Below, piece by piece: positions 13,641-24,160 of a stretch of DNA of 64,000 nt. A program made the translations under genes and the position numbers. The notes below the pieces were generated by a model, which searched no databases, had not been told where the DNA came from, and worked only from the letters and a program-made list of their open reading frames with translations. Position 1 is the first letter of the stretch, and each line of letters opens with the position of its first letter. The DNA is from Affinundibacterium nitidum (GTDB taxonomy: Bacteria; Pseudomonadota; Gammaproteobacteria; Burkholderiales; Burkholderiaceae_D): assembly GCF_014284155.1 (NCBI RefSeq), contig NZ_JACOFZ010000001.1:372001-436000 (forward strand), given 5' to 3'.

Positions 13641-14543
13641 ATGAGTACCACTAATTTCCCCTTCCAAACCTTGCGTGACTTACTACGCTATGCGGTGACT
13701 CGCTTCAACACGGAGCAATTATTTTTCGGTCATGGCAGTGCCAATGCACTTGATGAGGCCGCTTACCTTTTACTGCACACTTTAAAACTTCCGCTCGATA
13801 AGATTGACCCATTTTTGGATGCGCGCCTTCTACCTGAAGAAATTAACGCCGCAATTGCTGTCATTGAGCGCCGCGCAAGCGATCGAGTTCCAGCGTCTTA
13901 CATCACTAAGGAAGCATGGTTAGGCACGTACAATTTTTATGTTGATGAACGTGTCATTGTTCCACGATCCTTTATCGCCGAACTTATTCCTGAGCGCTTC
14001 TCACCTTGGGTACAAGATCCAGAAGAAGTAAGTGATATTCTTGAACTCTGTACGGGTTCGGGTTGTTTGCCAATTATGTTGGCAGATGCGTTTTACAACG
14101 CGCAGGTAGATGCGGTCGACATCTCCAAGGATGCGCTCGCCGTTGCACGCAAGAACGTACAAACCTATGAGTTAGAAGATCGTATTAGCTTGATTGAATC
14201 TGATCTCTACAGCAATGTTCCTGACAAGTTGTACGATATGATTATCACCAATCCACCGTACGTGAATTCAAACTCCATGAGTAAGCTTCCACAAGAGTAC
14301 TTACACGAACCGCAAATTGCATTAGCGGGTGGCGATGACGGCATGGACCTCGTGCGAAAAATCGTGGCTGGTGCTGGCAAACGCTTAAAACCAAACGGCA
14401 TTCTGATGGTGGAGATTGGTAATGAGCGCGTATTCGCCGAAGAGGCATTTGCGGAATACGGTTTGACCTGGCTATCCACAAGCGCTGGAGATGATATGGT
14501 GTTTATGTTGACGGCCGAGCAGTTACAAGACAGCGAAAGCTAG
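13641..14543 (+). CDS. prmB: Ribosomal protein L3 glutamine N5-methyltransferase
   Basis: SAM-dependent methyltransferase that modifies a glutamine of ribosomal protein L3. The SAM-binding motif is DILELCTGSGCLPIML (about 131-146), followed by VDAVDISKDAL, and the glutamine-methylase signature is IITNPPYVN (about 197-205). The N-terminal helical domain and the YITKEAWLGTYNFYVDERVIVPR segment match PrmB better than PrmC. Last gene of the dap unit; a strong terminator follows 57 bases downstream. Confidence 0.93.
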   Translation: MSTTNFPFQTLRDLLRYAVTRFNTEQLFFGHGSANALDEAAYLLLHTLKLPLDKIDPFLDARLLPEEINAAIAVIERRASDRVPASYITKEAWLGTYNFYVDERVIVPRSFIAELIPERFSPWVQDPEEVSDILELCTGSGCLPIMLADAFYNAQVDAVDISKDALAVARKNVQTYELEDRISLIESDLYSNVPDKLYDMIITNPPYVNSNSMSKLPQEYLHEPQIALAGGDDGMDLVRKIVAGAGKRLKPNGILMVEIGNERVFAEEAFAEYGLTWLSTSAGDDMVFMLTAEQLQDSES

Positions 14544-14600
14544 CATCTCAGTTTCACTCGGCGAGCCTAATTCGACAACGAATGCGCGCCACACATACAA

Positions 14601-14642
14601 GCTCAAAACGTTGTTTCCTGCGTTTTGAGCATTTTTATTTTT
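14601..14642 (+). terminator. Intrinsic terminator after prmB
   Basis: Perfect 10-base inverted repeat (GCTCAAAACG at 14601-14610 and its complement at 14621-14630) with a 10-base loop, followed by a T-rich run from 14632. It closes the dapC-prmB unit. Confidence 0.9.
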
Positions 14643-14667
14643 AGTAGCACTTCACACGTATTGCATA

Positions 14668-16677
14668 ATGATTCGTCTTCAACAAGTAATTCTGGCACGC
14701 GGCACCAAACCTTTGTTCGACAGCGTCGATGTCACGCTCAACCCTGGCGACAAGATTGGCCTGATCGGCTCAAACGGCGCTGGCAAATCGAGTCTGTTTG
14801 CGATGCTCAGAGGTGAACTGCATCCTGATCAAGGTAGCATCGAGTTTCCTGCGAAATGGCAATTAGCCCACGTCGCGCAGGAAACACCGCCACTGCAAAG
14901 AAGCGCCATCGATTATGCGATTGATGGGGATGTGACCTTACGAAAATTGGAGGCGCAGTTAGCCGAGTTAGAGGCCCAACCCGAATCCCACGACAATGGT
15001 ATCGCGATTGGCGAAGTCTATGGTGCCTTGGCAGACGCTGATGCCTACACTGTACGTTCGCGCGGAGAGCAGCTATTGATTGGTTTAGGCTTCACGCTGG
15101 AACAGATGGATCAACCAGTTGCTAGCTTTTCCGGTGGTTGGCGTATGCGTTTAAATTTAGCACAGGCCTTGATGTGCAAATCCGACCTACTGCTTCTAGA
15201 TGAACCAACTAACCATCTGGATCTCGATGCCATCATTTGGCTAGAAGACTGGCTGAAGCGTTACCAAGGTACATTGATTATTATTTCCCATGATCGCGAT
15301 TTTCTTGATGGTGTTGTGAATGTCGTGGTGCATATTGATGAACGCAAACTTAAGCGCTATTCAGGAAATTACTCGGCATTCGAACGTCAACGCGCTGCGC
15401 AGTTAATCCTAGCGCAAAGTTCTATCGAAAAACAAAACCGCAAACGTGCTCACCTACAATCTTTCATTGACAGATTCGCGGCAAAAGCGTCGAAAGCGAA
15501 GCAGGCACAAAGCCGTATCAAAGCTTTGGAGAAGATGGAAGAACTGGCCCCTTTGCGAGCTGCTGCAGAATTTTCATTTGAATTCCGCGAGCCTTTGAGT
15601 GCGCCTAATCCGATGTTAGTGATGGACGAGGTGGATTGCGGCTATCGTTTAGAATCGGAAACAGATCACAGCTTCACGGAAAAGAAAATTGTTGGCAATG
15701 TGAAGTTTTCTCTACAAATCGGACAACGAATCGGTTTGTTAGGGATTAACGGCGCCGGTAAATCAACCCTGATCAAAACTATCGTTGGCGATCTCCCACC
15801 ATTGAAGGGAACGATCACGACAGGAAAAGGCTTATCGATAGGCTACTTCGCGCAGCACCAAGTTGAAATGCTACGCCACGATGAATCGCCGCTCTGGCAT
15901 CTGGCCCACATCGCGCCGGATGTTCGCGAACAAGAACTTCGAAATTTCCTGGGCGGTTTTAACTTCCCTGGAACCATGGTGACAAGTCCGATCGCCCCAT
16001 TCTCTGGCGGTGAGAAAGCGCGCCTCGCTTTGGCGATGATTGTATGGCAGCGTCCAAACCTATTACTGCTCGATGAACCAACCAATCACTTAGACCTTGA
16101 AACCCGCGAGGCTCTCACCGAAGCATTAGCACAGTTCGAAGGCACGCTAGTGGTGGTATCACATGATAGGCATTTACTGCGTGCAACGACAGATCAATTC
16201 ATCATTGTTGCGGATGGTCAATTGCTGCCATTCGATGGCGATCTAGACGACTATAAAGATTGGCTCTACAAAACGAAACTGGAACAGGTCGCACAAGCCG
16301 CACAAAGTGCGGCAGCAAACTTACCGGAGAAAACGAAATCAAAAGCGGCAGAATTACCACAAGCAAAGCCAGTACCCAATACACCTCAACTTGACGACAA
16401 AGAGAGAAAACGTCGCGATGCTGAAGAACGTCAACGCATCGCGGCACTTCGCAAACCTATCGAGACTCGGATTAAGCGACTCGAAGAACAAATGGCGAAA
16501 CTTAATCTCAAAAAAGACGACTACAGCAAACAGCTAGCCGATAGCGATATCTACAACGATGAAAACAAAGACAAGCTAAAAAATATGCTGCTTGATCAAG
16601 CTTACGTTGTGAAAGAGCTAGAACAGCTAGAAATAGAGTGGTTGGAGCAACAAGAGTTCCTAGAGGCTGCGGTTTAA
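14668..16677 (+). CDS. ABC-F family ATPase (YheS-like)
   Basis: Soluble tandem ABC ATPase without membrane segments; ABC-F proteins act on ribosomes. Domain 1 has GSNGAGKSS (about 34-42), FSGGWRMRL and LLLLDEPTNHLD; domain 2 has GINGAGKST, FSGGEKARLA and LLLLDEPTNHLDLE. A charged linker joins them, and a Lys/Glu-rich coiled coil occupies the last 110 residues or so. Length (669) and the opening MIRLQQVILARGTKPLFDSV fit YheS better than EttA or Uup, but assignment within ABC-F is tentative. It is a single-gene unit after the prmB terminator. Confidence 0.88.
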   Translation: MIRLQQVILARGTKPLFDSVDVTLNPGDKIGLIGSNGAGKSSLFAMLRGELHPDQGSIEFPAKWQLAHVAQETPPLQRSAIDYAIDGDVTLRKLEAQLAELEAQPESHDNGIAIGEVYGALADADAYTVRSRGEQLLIGLGFTLEQMDQPVASFSGGWRMRLNLAQALMCKSDLLLLDEPTNHLDLDAIIWLEDWLKRYQGTLIIISHDRDFLDGVVNVVVHIDERKLKRYSGNYSAFERQRAAQLILAQSSIEKQNRKRAHLQSFIDRFAAKASKAKQAQSRIKALEKMEELAPLRAAAEFSFEFREPLSAPNPMLVMDEVDCGYRLESETDHSFTEKKIVGNVKFSLQIGQRIGLLGINGAGKSTLIKTIVGDLPPLKGTITTGKGLSIGYFAQHQVEMLRHDESPLWHLAHIAPDVREQELRNFLGGFNFPGTMVTSPIAPFSGGEKARLALAMIVWQRPNLLLLDEPTNHLDLETREALTEALAQFEGTLVVVSHDRHLLRATTDQFIIVADGQLLPFDGDLDDYKDWLYKTKLEQVAQAAQSAAANLPEKTKSKAAELPQAKPVPNTPQLDDKERKRRDAEERQRIAALRKPIETRIKRLEEQMAKLNLKKDDYSKQLADSDIYNDENKDKLKNMLLDQAYVVKELEQLEIEWLEQQEFLEAAV

Positions 16678-16829
16678 TTCGTTAATACAATTGACCTGCA
16701 AGTCAGGAGTGTTAACATCCCGTCAAACACATCAGCGTTGTTAAAGACGTCAATCGAGAAAGCATTTCTTGCTTCGTTAAAAATTCAGTTTTACTATTAG
16801 CTATTCATTTTTAACGCTGCAAGAAGAGT

Positions 16830-17591
16830 ATGAGAGCTTTATATTTACTTCTTATCGCTTGTTTGCTTTTTTGTCACGCTGATTGCCTAGCCTTCCAGCT
16901 CGAGTCCAACGCCATCCTGAGAGTTTATACAGAGCATCTTCCGCCCTATAATTATCTCGATAATGGCAAGTTTACAGGCTACTCCACTGAAATTCTTGAG
17001 GCCATGCTGAAAGAGGCGGATATCCCCGCCAACTTTACTCTACTACCTTGGGGGCGAGCCTATCTCAGCTCATCGAGTGAGCCAAATACCCTACTTTACA
17101 CAACCACCAGAACACCCGAACGGGAAGCTTTTTTTGAGTGGATCGGTCCAATCGGACCACGCAAGATGATGCTTTTCAAACTCGCAGAACGCACCGATAT
17201 TCATATCAAATCTAAAGAAGATTTGAAGAAATATCGAGTCGGCATTGTGCGGGATACTTCCGCCATCAAACTTGTTGTGGATCGCGGTTTGTTTTCACGC
17301 AGTCAAATTGACGAAGCACCAAGTACAACTTCGAATATGAAGAAATTGTTTTTCAAACGAATAGATATCATTCTCGCGACTAATGGTGGCGCAACATACG
17401 AGTTGAGTAAACTGCCCTATAAACTCAAGGATATCGAGCCGATTTACACATTGGACGAGGAGTATCTTTTTTATTTTGCGATCAATAGAAAATCTGATGC
17501 TGCAGTTATCACTAAACTCAAGCATGCGTTCGAAAAAGTGAAATCATCAGGGCTAATGGATGCACTACGAAAAAAATATAGTGTTGATTAG
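16830..17591 (+). CDS. Periplasmic solute-binding protein family 3-like (lone)
   Basis: A 253-residue protein with an N-terminal signal peptide (MRALYLLLIACLLFCHADCL, cleavage after about residue 21). It follows the SBP family 3 pattern: LRVYTEHLPPYNYLDNGKFTGYS at the start of lobe 1, then RTPEREAFFEWIGPI and a C-terminal helix ending MDALRKKYSVD. Such proteins bind amino acids or similar small ligands, but many lone members in Burkholderiales have no known transporter. No permease or ATPase gene is adjacent. AAGAAGAGT precedes the ATG. Ligand unknown. Confidence 0.82.
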   Translation: MRALYLLLIACLLFCHADCLAFQLESNAILRVYTEHLPPYNYLDNGKFTGYSTEILEAMLKEADIPANFTLLPWGRAYLSSSSEPNTLLYTTTRTPEREAFFEWIGPIGPRKMMLFKLAERTDIHIKSKEDLKKYRVGIVRDTSAIKLVVDRGLFSRSQIDEAPSTTSNMKKLFFKRIDIILATNGGATYELSKLPYKLKDIEPIYTLDEEYLFYFAINRKSDAAVITKLKHAFEKVKSSGLMDALRKKYSVD

Positions 17592-17600
17592 TTCATTAAT

Positions 17601-18536
17601 TCAATCCGGATCATATTGACGCAAATAAGTCGCAAAACGTGGGATCCCACTTTCTGTGGAATCACGATAACGAAAAGTCACCCATGATCCCACAGGGGGT
17701 GGTTTTTTTCTCAGATCTTGATCGAATCCAGAACCGAGTTTAAAGCGCTTTCCAAATCTATCCTCGACCAATAGTGCTCCCATCATTCCAGAAAACTTAC
17801 CATTACCAGTCAACTGCTTAATGACGATCGCTTCAGCATCAAAGTAGGGCTTATACTTGAATATCTTGTCACTACGTTTATTCTCATAATTAGCTTCTGC
17901 AAGATGAAGCACTATGCCCTCTGCCCCGTCTGCAATCAATTTTTGAAAATACTCGCGAATTTGCTCCTTAGTGTTGAAACGGTTTTGTTCGACAACAGTC
18001 AACCAAGGAACTTGCAAGCGTTTCGGCAGTGCTTGTAAGGTTTGCAGTCGTTGCTCGAAATCGCCCAAACTATCCGGCAACTCAAATAGACAATACTTAA
18101 TTTGCTTCCATTCAGCGTCATCCGCCCGCTGCCGCCTGACAGCGGCCGACAGTTCTTCAAATTTACCTCTTGCTATCCAAAGTTCGCCATCAATCGGAAA
18201 CGCTGGAAATCCTTGGGTGAACCATGGGGGACAGTGAATTTTCCGCCCGCTACGAAAGAGCAGAGCCTTACCATCCCAATAGGCTCGAACGCCGTCGAGT
18301 TTCTCGCTCACTAGATAATGGGATGCGTCTGCTTTCAATTGGTCCAAGTTAGACAAGCTTGTAGGCAGACTTAGGGGTAAAGTGATCTGACTTTGTTCGA
18401 TGCTTGCGGGAGTTTGAGGTTGAGCAATAGAGCTGGATGGCTTTTTTTGCGGGCTAGCACCTAACCCTTGTCCGGACACTGCAGACATCATTGCGATGCA
18501 AGAAAATTGGCAGAAGACTCTTCTTTTGCTTTTCAT
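17601..18536 (-). CDS. Exported ATP-dependent DNA ligase
   Basis: Nucleotidyltransferase-superfamily ligase, separate from LigA. Motif I is KLDGVRAYWDGK with the lysine nucleophile, motif III is FPIDGELW, motif IV is EGIVLHLAEANY and motif V is FKYKPYFDAEA; an OB-fold of about 70 residues ends the protein. The N-terminus (KSKRRVF then a hydrophobic stretch and GLGASPQ) looks like a signal peptide, as in the Lig E type of periplasmic ligases. The start is ATG 18536, which has GGAGG four bases upstream; a longer frame has no such site. 311 residues. Convergent with the binding-protein gene upstream, 9 bases apart. Confidence 0.87.
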   Translation of the reverse strand: MKSKRRVFCQFSCIAMMSAVSGQGLGASPQKKPSSSIAQPQTPASIEQSQITLPLSLPTSLSNLDQLKADASHYLVSEKLDGVRAYWDGKALLFRSGRKIHCPPWFTQGFPAFPIDGELWIARGKFEELSAAVRRQRADDAEWKQIKYCLFELPDSLGDFEQRLQTLQALPKRLQVPWLTVVEQNRFNTKEQIREYFQKLIADGAEGIVLHLAEANYENKRSDKIFKYKPYFDAEAIVIKQLTGNGKFSGMMGALLVEDRFGKRFKLGSGFDQDLRKKPPPVGSWVTFRYRDSTESGIPRFATYLRQYDPD

Positions 18537-18630
18537 ACTTCCTCCAAGAGAAGGATAACTTAACAAAGGCTAAACCACCCTTGAGATAGTATAAAAGCAA
18601 TACAAATAATTAACAATAAATGTATGCATC

Positions 18631-18668
18631 AAAACAACAAAACCTCATTTGGATCGACCCAAATGAGG
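18631..18668 (-). terminator. Terminator of the qmcA-nfeD unit
   Basis: Ten-base perfect stem (CCTCATTTGG at 18643-18652 and complement 18659-18668) with a 6-base loop; the A-rich stretch 18631-18642 gives a U tract on the minus-strand transcript. Confidence 0.85.
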
Positions 18669-18715
18669 TGTGTTTGAAAGCTTCCGCTCTACAAGTAAAT
18701 CTAAATTGTGGACCG

Positions 18716-19633
18716 TTATTTTTGTGCCTTGACGACCTGCATCGCGCTCGCAATTAAACCACTCATATCGCTCATATTGGCAGGTACGATAATCGAGTTG
18801 TTTGTTTTAGCAAGGTTCGCAAATGCAGCGACATATTGTTCAGCAACTTTCAGATTCACAGCATCTTCGCCGCCTGGTTCGCGAATCGCTGATGCTGTCT
18901 TGCGTATCGCTTCGGCACTGGCTTCTGCAATCGCCAAAATCGAAGCAGCTTGCCCCTGTGCACGATTAATCGACGCCTGCATCTCCCCCTCAGAACGAGC
19001 AATTGCTGCCTCACGTTCGCCCGATGCAATGTTGATTTGCTCTTGCTTACGACCTTCTGACGCAGCAATTAAGGCGCGCTTCTCACGTTCCGCTGTAATT
19101 TGCGCCTGCATCGCGTGCAAGATCTCTTTCGGTGGCGTTAAATCTTTAATCTCATAACGCAATACTTTGACACCCCAGTTTGCGGCCGACTCATCAATTG
19201 CATTTACAATCGTCGTGTTAATGTGATCGCGCTCTTCAAACGTCTTATCGAGCTCCATCTTACCAATCACAGAACGCAAGGTTGTTTGCGCCAATTGCGT
19301 AATCGCTGCAATGTAATTTGATGATCCATACGACGCTCGCATCGCGTCTGTAATTTGAAAGTACAAGATGCCATCGACCTGCAGCTGCGTGTTATCTCTT
19401 GTAATACAAACTTGCGGTGGCACATCGAGAGGAATCTCTTTGAGCACATGTTTGTATGCAATCCGATCCACGAATGGGACAACGATATTAAGCCCTGGAG
19501 CCAAAGTCGCGTGATACTTACCTAGACGTTCAACTACCCAAGCATCTTGTTGCGGCACAACCTTCACTGTCTTCATAATGAAGACCAACGCTAATACGAA
19601 TAATACAAACACTACAAATGTTGAATTTTCCAT
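18716..19633 (-). CDS. qmcA: SPFH/stomatin-family membrane protein (QmcA-like)
   Basis: An N-terminal transmembrane helix (FVVFVLFVLALVFIMKTV) is followed by an SPFH/Band 7 domain (VERLGKYHATLAPGLNIVVPF, ITRDNTQLQVDGILYFQI) and a long Ala/Glu/Arg-rich coiled coil. SPFH proteins form large membrane-bound rings and often stabilise proteases or lipid domains; the role here is not known. ATG 19633 is preferred since AAGG lies 7 bases before it, while ATG 19639 is too close. It is paired with nfeD upstream, an association typical of stomatin-like proteins. Confidence 0.88.
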   Translation of the reverse strand: MENSTFVVFVLFVLALVFIMKTVKVVPQQDAWVVERLGKYHATLAPGLNIVVPFVDRIAYKHVLKEIPLDVPPQVCITRDNTQLQVDGILYFQITDAMRASYGSSNYIAAITQLAQTTLRSVIGKMELDKTFEERDHINTTIVNAIDESAANWGVKVLRYEIKDLTPPKEILHAMQAQITAEREKRALIAASEGRKQEQINIASGEREAAIARSEGEMQASINRAQGQAASILAIAEASAEAIRKTASAIREPGGEDAVNLKVAEQYVAAFANLAKTNNSIIVPANMSDMSGLIASAMQVVKAQK

Positions 19634-19681
19634 TTCCATTCCTTATTTTTCTTGTGACTCGTTTTAAATATTCAATTGTAC

Positions 19682-20119
19682 TTAGTTGACTGATTTCACA
19701 ATCAGCCTACTTCCGACAACCTCTTCGATCTCAAACAATCCCGCTTCAGCGCGCCCTTGGTGCAACTCCACATCCCACAAAGCGCCGCGATACTTTGTAC
19801 GAGCGGTATATTTACCTTGCCCAATTTCGATCCATTCGGCCACAGTCAGCTGCTGCCCAATATCGATATTTACATTAGGATCGCGTGAAGCTTCGCCTCG
19901 CTGTTTCCAGCCAAAACGACTGAAATGCAGACTGATAGTCGCGATTGAACCAACAATCGCGGCCACCAATAATTGAAATGGCGAAGCAAAGCCAATCGCA
20001 GCAACGCCTGCACCGGCAAGCAATCCCACGGAAATCATTAATAAATAAAAGGTTCCTGTAAAGAGCTCCAAAATAACAACCAAGCCAGCAAGCACCAGCC
20101 ACATCATCCATGCATCCAT
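19682..20119 (-). CDS. NfeD-family membrane protein
   Basis: 145 residues with two or three N-terminal transmembrane helices (WMMWLVLAGLVVILELF, FYLLMISVGLLAGAGVAAIG, FQLLVAAIVGSIATISL) and a small C-terminal beta-rich OB-fold domain (ADWIEIGQ-type region, then YRGALWDVELHQ). This short form lacks the ClpP-like protease domain. NfeD OB domains are thought to work with SPFH partners, and the qmcA-like gene follows 48 bases downstream on the same strand. AGGAGAACAAT precedes the ATG, a strong ribosome site. Confidence 0.88.
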   Translation of the reverse strand: MDAWMMWLVLAGLVVILELFTGTFYLLMISVGLLAGAGVAAIGFASPFQLLVAAIVGSIATISLHFSRFGWKQRGEASRDPNVNIDIGQQLTVAEWIEIGQGKYTARTKYRGALWDVELHQGRAEAGLFEIEEVVGSRLIVKSVN

Positions 20120-20180
20120 ATTGTTCTCCTTTTTTGCAAGTGATTAGTTTGCCCCATCATAACTCTAAAAACATCGGTAA

Positions 20181-20225
20181 TCTAAAAACAAAAAAACCCT
20201 CGACACATTGTGTGTGGAGGGTTTT
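20181..20225 (-). terminator. Second terminator downstream of ppsA
   Basis: Stem AAAACCCTC (20193-20201) with its complement (20217-20225); the A-rich 20181-20196 region becomes a U tract on the minus strand. Lies between ppsA and nfeD. Confidence 0.75.
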
Positions 20226-20331
20226 ACATGATCGGGCAAATAAAGGTTTGATGTTTTTATTTTTCTTGTTGAGTCGAAGCAGATTATAAAGGCTGCAAAT
20301 GACAAAACAATGACAGACATAAAGAATGGAC

Positions 20332-20373
20332 GCAAAAACAACAAATGGCGTATGAGTGTGAGCTCATACGCCA
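20332..20373 (-). terminator. First terminator downstream of ppsA
   Basis: Eleven-base perfect stem (TGGCGTATGAG 20346-20356 and complement 20363-20373) with a 6-base loop. The adjoining A-rich stretch 20333-20345 provides the minus-strand U tract. Confidence 0.85.
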
Positions 20374-20446
20374 TTCAGGTAGATCAGACTATGGAGTCAG
20401 CGCGAATTAGAAATTTATGTTCACCGAATTTGGTGAAACAACTTTC

Positions 20447-22855
20447 TTACTTCGCCAATTTTTTCCACGTATCGACAACAGAGTCAGGGTTCAAAGATAT
20501 CGATTCAATTCCTTCTTGCATCAACCATTCTGCGAAATCTGGATGATCGGAAGGACCTTGGCCGCAAATTCCCACGTATTTACCCGCCTTACGACAAGCT
20601 GAAATCGCACGCGACAGCATCGCTTTAACTGCAGGATCACGTTCATCAAAATCAGCTGCCAACAATTCCATACCTGAATCGCGATCGAGACCCAAGGTCA
20701 ATTGCGTCAAGTCGTTAGAACCGATTGAGAATCCGTCAAAGTATTCGAGGAATTCATCCGCTAAGATCGCATTCGACGGCACTTCGCACATCATGATCAA
20801 ACGTAGACCATTTTCGCCACGCTTCAATCCGTTCTTCGCCAACAGGTTAACGACCTTCTCAGCCTGACCCAAGGTGCGCACGAATGGGATCATCAATTCG
20901 ACATTGGTCAAACCCATATCGTTACGTACGCGCTTCATCGCCGTGCATTCCATCTCGAACGACTCAGCAAAATCATTTGCCAAGTAACGAGCTGCACCGC
21001 GGAAACCCAACATTGGATTTTCTTCGTCCGGTTCATAACGGGTGCCGCCAATCAGTTTCTTGTATTCATTCGATTTAAAATCGGACAAACGCACAATCAC
21101 TTTCTTAGGCCAGAATGCGGCTGCAATTGTCGCCACGCCTTCGGCTAATTTATCGACATAGAACGCTTTTGGTGAAGCATGGCCACGAGCGACAGATTCC
21201 ACTGCTTTCTTCAAATCAGGGTCGATGTTTGGATATTCCAAAATCGCTTTTGGATGCACACCAATGTTGTTATTGATGATGAACTCCAAACGTGCCAAGC
21301 CCACGCCTTCATTCGGTACCGATTGGAAGTCAAACGCCAATTGTGGATTACCTACATTGAGCATAATCTTCAATGGCAGCTTTGGCAGTTCACCACGAAT
21401 TTCTTCAGTAACTTCTGTCTCTAGCAAACCATCGTAAATTTTACCTTCATCGCCCTCAGCGCAAGAGACAGTAACCAAGGTTCCATCTTTGAGCAAATCG
21501 GTCGCATCACCACATCCAACCACAGCTGGCACACCCAATTCACGCGCAATAATCGCGGCGTGGCAAGTACGTCCACCACGATTCGTCACAATCGCCGAAG
21601 CGCGCTTCATGACCGGTTCCCAATTAGGATCAGTCATATCGGCTACTAGCACGTCACCTGGCTGCACGCGTTCCATTTCCGAAGGATCATGAATCACACG
21701 TACGCGACCTGCACCAATTTTTTGACCAATGGCGCGACCCGACACCAACACGGTACCCGTACCTTTTAGTTTGAAACGCTGCTGAGCGTCAGTTGATTTT
21801 TGTTGTGACTTAACAGTCTCAGGGCGTGCTTGCAAAATGTAAAGTTTGCCGTCACGACCATCTTTACCCCACTCGATATCCATTGGACGACCGTAGTGTT
21901 TTTCGATGATCACTGCATATTTCGCCAACTCGACGACTTCTGTATCTGTCAAAGAATAGCGGTTACGCAGTTCGATAGGCACATCGACCGTTTTCACTGA
22001 ACGACCTGCTTTCGCTTCGCCTGTGAACTCCATCTTGATCAATTTAGAGCCGATGTTGCGACGAATTACTGGTAACTTACCTTGTTCCAGCATAGGTTTA
22101 TGCACATAGAATTCATCCGGATTCACAGCTCCCTGCACCACCGTTTCACCAAGACCATAGCTAGAGGTAATGAATACCACATCTTTAAAACCAGACTCAG
22201 TATCAATCGTGAACATCACACCAGCTGCACCAACGTCTGAGCGAACCATACGTTGTACGCCAGCAGACAAAGCCACTTCTGCATGCGTAAAGCCTTTATG
22301 TACACGGTAAGAAATTGCGCGGTCGTTATACAAAGATGCGAATACATGCTTCATAGCTTCAAGAACGTTGTCGATACCCACCACGTTCAAGAAAGTTTCT
22401 TGTTGACCTGCGAACGAAGCATCTGGCAGATCTTCAGCTGTTGCAGATGAACGCACGGCAAACGACATTTCAGCACTAGAGTCGGCGACGAGTTTGTTGT
22501 AGAACTCTTCGATCTCTTTTTGCAAACGTGGTTGGAATGGTGTGTCGATAATCCATTGACGAATTTCAGCACCCGCTTTTGCCAACTCTTTAACGTCTTC
22601 AATATCGAGTTTTTCCAAACGATCTGCAATACGTTGAGCCAATGGCAAACCACCATCAACACTGTGTGATAAGAAATCGCGGAAGGCTTGCGCCGTCGTG
22701 GCGAACCCGCCTGGCACACGAACACCAGCAGAAGCAAGCTGGCTAATCATTTCGCCGAGTGAAGCATTTTTTCCACCTACGGATTCAACATCTGTCATCC
22801 GTAAATGCTCAAACGAGGCAACGTAAGTTGCTTCGGTATTTGCTGCGTTAGACAT
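20447..22855 (-). CDS. ppsA: Phosphoenolpyruvate synthase
   Basis: Converts pyruvate and ATP to phosphoenolpyruvate, AMP and phosphate for gluconeogenesis. The N-terminal ATP-grasp domain begins [18 protein letters not shown]; the swivelling domain carries the phosphohistidine in [21 protein letters not shown] (about residues 429-449); the C-terminal PEP-binding barrel has [21 protein letters not shown] and [16 protein letters not shown] with the catalytic Cys. 802 residues is full length. GAGG precedes ATG 22855. Divergent from the gene for its bifunctional kinase/phosphorylase, which targets a Thr next to the active His. Confidence 0.97.
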   Translation of the reverse strand: MSNAANTEATYVASFEHLRMTDVESVGGKNASLGEMISQLASAGVRVPGGFATTAQAFRDFLSHSVDGGLPLAQRIADRLEKLDIEDVKELAKAGAEIRQWIIDTPFQPRLQKEIEEFYNKLVADSSAEMSFAVRSSATAEDLPDASFAGQQETFLNVVGIDNVLEAMKHVFASLYNDRAISYRVHKGFTHAEVALSAGVQRMVRSDVGAAGVMFTIDTESGFKDVVFITSSYGLGETVVQGAVNPDEFYVHKPMLEQGKLPVIRRNIGSKLIKMEFTGEAKAGRSVKTVDVPIELRNRYSLTDTEVVELAKYAVIIEKHYGRPMDIEWGKDGRDGKLYILQARPETVKSQQKSTDAQQRFKLKGTGTVLVSGRAIGQKIGAGRVRVIHDPSEMERVQPGDVLVADMTDPNWEPVMKRASAIVTNRGGRTCHAAIIARELGVPAVVGCGDATDLLKDGTLVTVSCAEGDEGKIYDGLLETEVTEEIRGELPKLPLKIMLNVGNPQLAFDFQSVPNEGVGLARLEFIINNNIGVHPKAILEYPNIDPDLKKAVESVARGHASPKAFYVDKLAEGVATIAAAFWPKKVIVRLSDFKSNEYKKLIGGTRYEPDEENPMLGFRGAARYLANDFAESFEMECTAMKRVRNDMGLTNVELMIPFVRTLGQAEKVVNLLAKNGLKRGENGLRLIMMCEVPSNAILADEFLEYFDGFSIGSNDLTQLTLGLDRDSGMELLAADFDERDPAVKAMLSRAISACRKAGKYVGICGQGPSDHPDFAEWLMQEGIESISLNPDSVVDTWKKLAK

Positions 22856-23237
22856 AACAACCTCTTTTTTGATGATAAGAAATCTGTCGCACTGCGTTTA
22901 CTTCTCGCTGCTTACTGCCTGCTGTGATCGCGGCTAATTCACGCGACATGCATTATTTTTGTTATTCTGTTGCCAGCATTCAATTAAAATCTTTGTTGAG
23001 CATTTTACCTTGTGCGCTGCAAAAAACACATTAGACACACAAATTTTGTGACTATTTTTAATAATATATCAGCTGCGAAATCGCCCTTCGTCAAGGCTGT
23101 CTTCTTTCATAGACAAAATTGAGTGATTTTCACCCTAATCTTTGCCAAGCAAGCATCGATGTCAGGGAATCTTTACGAAGCTGTGCGCTCTAGTGCTATT
23201 CTTTAATTTATTACTAAATCAACTATTTCATCTTTTT
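22856..23237. other. Divergent ppsA / regulator intergenic region
   Basis: 382 bases, AT-rich, expected to hold promoters for both genes. The only symmetrical element I can point to is CACAAA-T-TTTGTG at 23038-23050, operator-like but short. I could not assign -35/-10 pairs with confidence. A frame open from a TTG at 23142 extends the downstream gene but does not match the family N-terminus. Confidence 0.4.
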
Positions 23238-24083
23238 ATGCCAGATCAAAGCCTGCCACCTCTCCCCAACGCCAACCGCACCGTATTTTTTGTCTCTGAC
23301 GGCACAGGCATTACCGCAGAAGCTTTTGGCCACTCGGTAATCACCCAATTTGACATGAAGTTCAAACAAGTACGTTTGCCTTTTATCGACACTTTAGATA
23401 AGGCCGAGGATGCTGTGCGACGGATTAACGAGGCTTTCGATCTTACAGGCAACAGACCGATCGTATTTTCTACTTTAGTCAAACCCGAACTGGCGCATGT
23501 GATCTTCCGCTCAAAGGGTTTGCATATGGATTTGATTCAAACCTTCGTAGCCCCACTCGAGGAAGAACTCGGCGTGAAGTCAACACACACGGTTGGCCGC
23601 AGCCACAATATCGCTGATACTGAAGAGTACAAAAACCGAATTGAAGCGATTAACTTTTCTTTGGCGCATGATGATGGCCAATCGAATAAAAACCTTGAGA
23701 TGGCTGATGTAATTTTGGTAGGTGTATCACGTTCAGGCAAAACCCCCACCACTTTATACTTAGCGATGCAATATGGAATTAAGGCTGCCAATTATCCGCT
23801 GATCCCTGATGATTTTGAGCGCGGCAAATTGCCATCAGCATTACCTCAATTTAAAGGGAAAATTTTTGGATTGAGTATCGCGCCAGAACGGCTTTCTGAA
23901 ATTAGGAATGAACGACGTCCGGGAAGTAAATATGCATCTCTGGAAAACTGTCGCTACGAAGTGAATGAAGCGGAGGCAATGATGAAGCGCGAGGGCATAC
24001 GATGGTTATCGTCAACAGCAAAATCGATTGAAGAAATCGCGACGACAATATTGCAAGAAGTAAAACCTGACTCGCGTTTATAA
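23238..24083 (+). CDS. Phosphoenolpyruvate synthase regulatory protein (kinase/pyrophosphorylase)
   Basis: Bifunctional DUF299 enzyme that switches PEP synthase off by ADP-dependent Thr phosphorylation and on by Pi-dependent dephosphorylation. The family N-terminus [20 protein letters not shown] follows soon after the start, and the P-loop is [11 protein letters not shown] (about residues 162-172). The start is set at ATG 23238 ([11 protein letters not shown]), giving 281 residues, close to the family norm. Its divergence from ppsA is the conserved arrangement and confirms the substrate. Confidence 0.94.
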   Translation: MPDQSLPPLPNANRTVFFVSDGTGITAEAFGHSVITQFDMKFKQVRLPFIDTLDKAEDAVRRINEAFDLTGNRPIVFSTLVKPELAHVIFRSKGLHMDLIQTFVAPLEEELGVKSTHTVGRSHNIADTEEYKNRIEAINFSLAHDDGQSNKNLEMADVILVGVSRSGKTPTTLYLAMQYGIKAANYPLIPDDFERGKLPSALPQFKGKIFGLSIAPERLSEIRNERRPGSKYASLENCRYEVNEAEAMMKREGIRWLSSTAKSIEEIATTILQEVKPDSRL

Positions 24084-24160
24084 ACCAAGCAGTAAATCGA
24101 CGCTCCTTTCAATTCAGAAAGGAGAGTCGGAAACACACATCAAGCGTTTATAGCATCCAT

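Noticed and set aside
24103-24124. Perfect 8-base hairpin after the PEP synthase regulator gene
   Set aside because: Stem is fine but no T run follows on either side, so I did not call a terminator.
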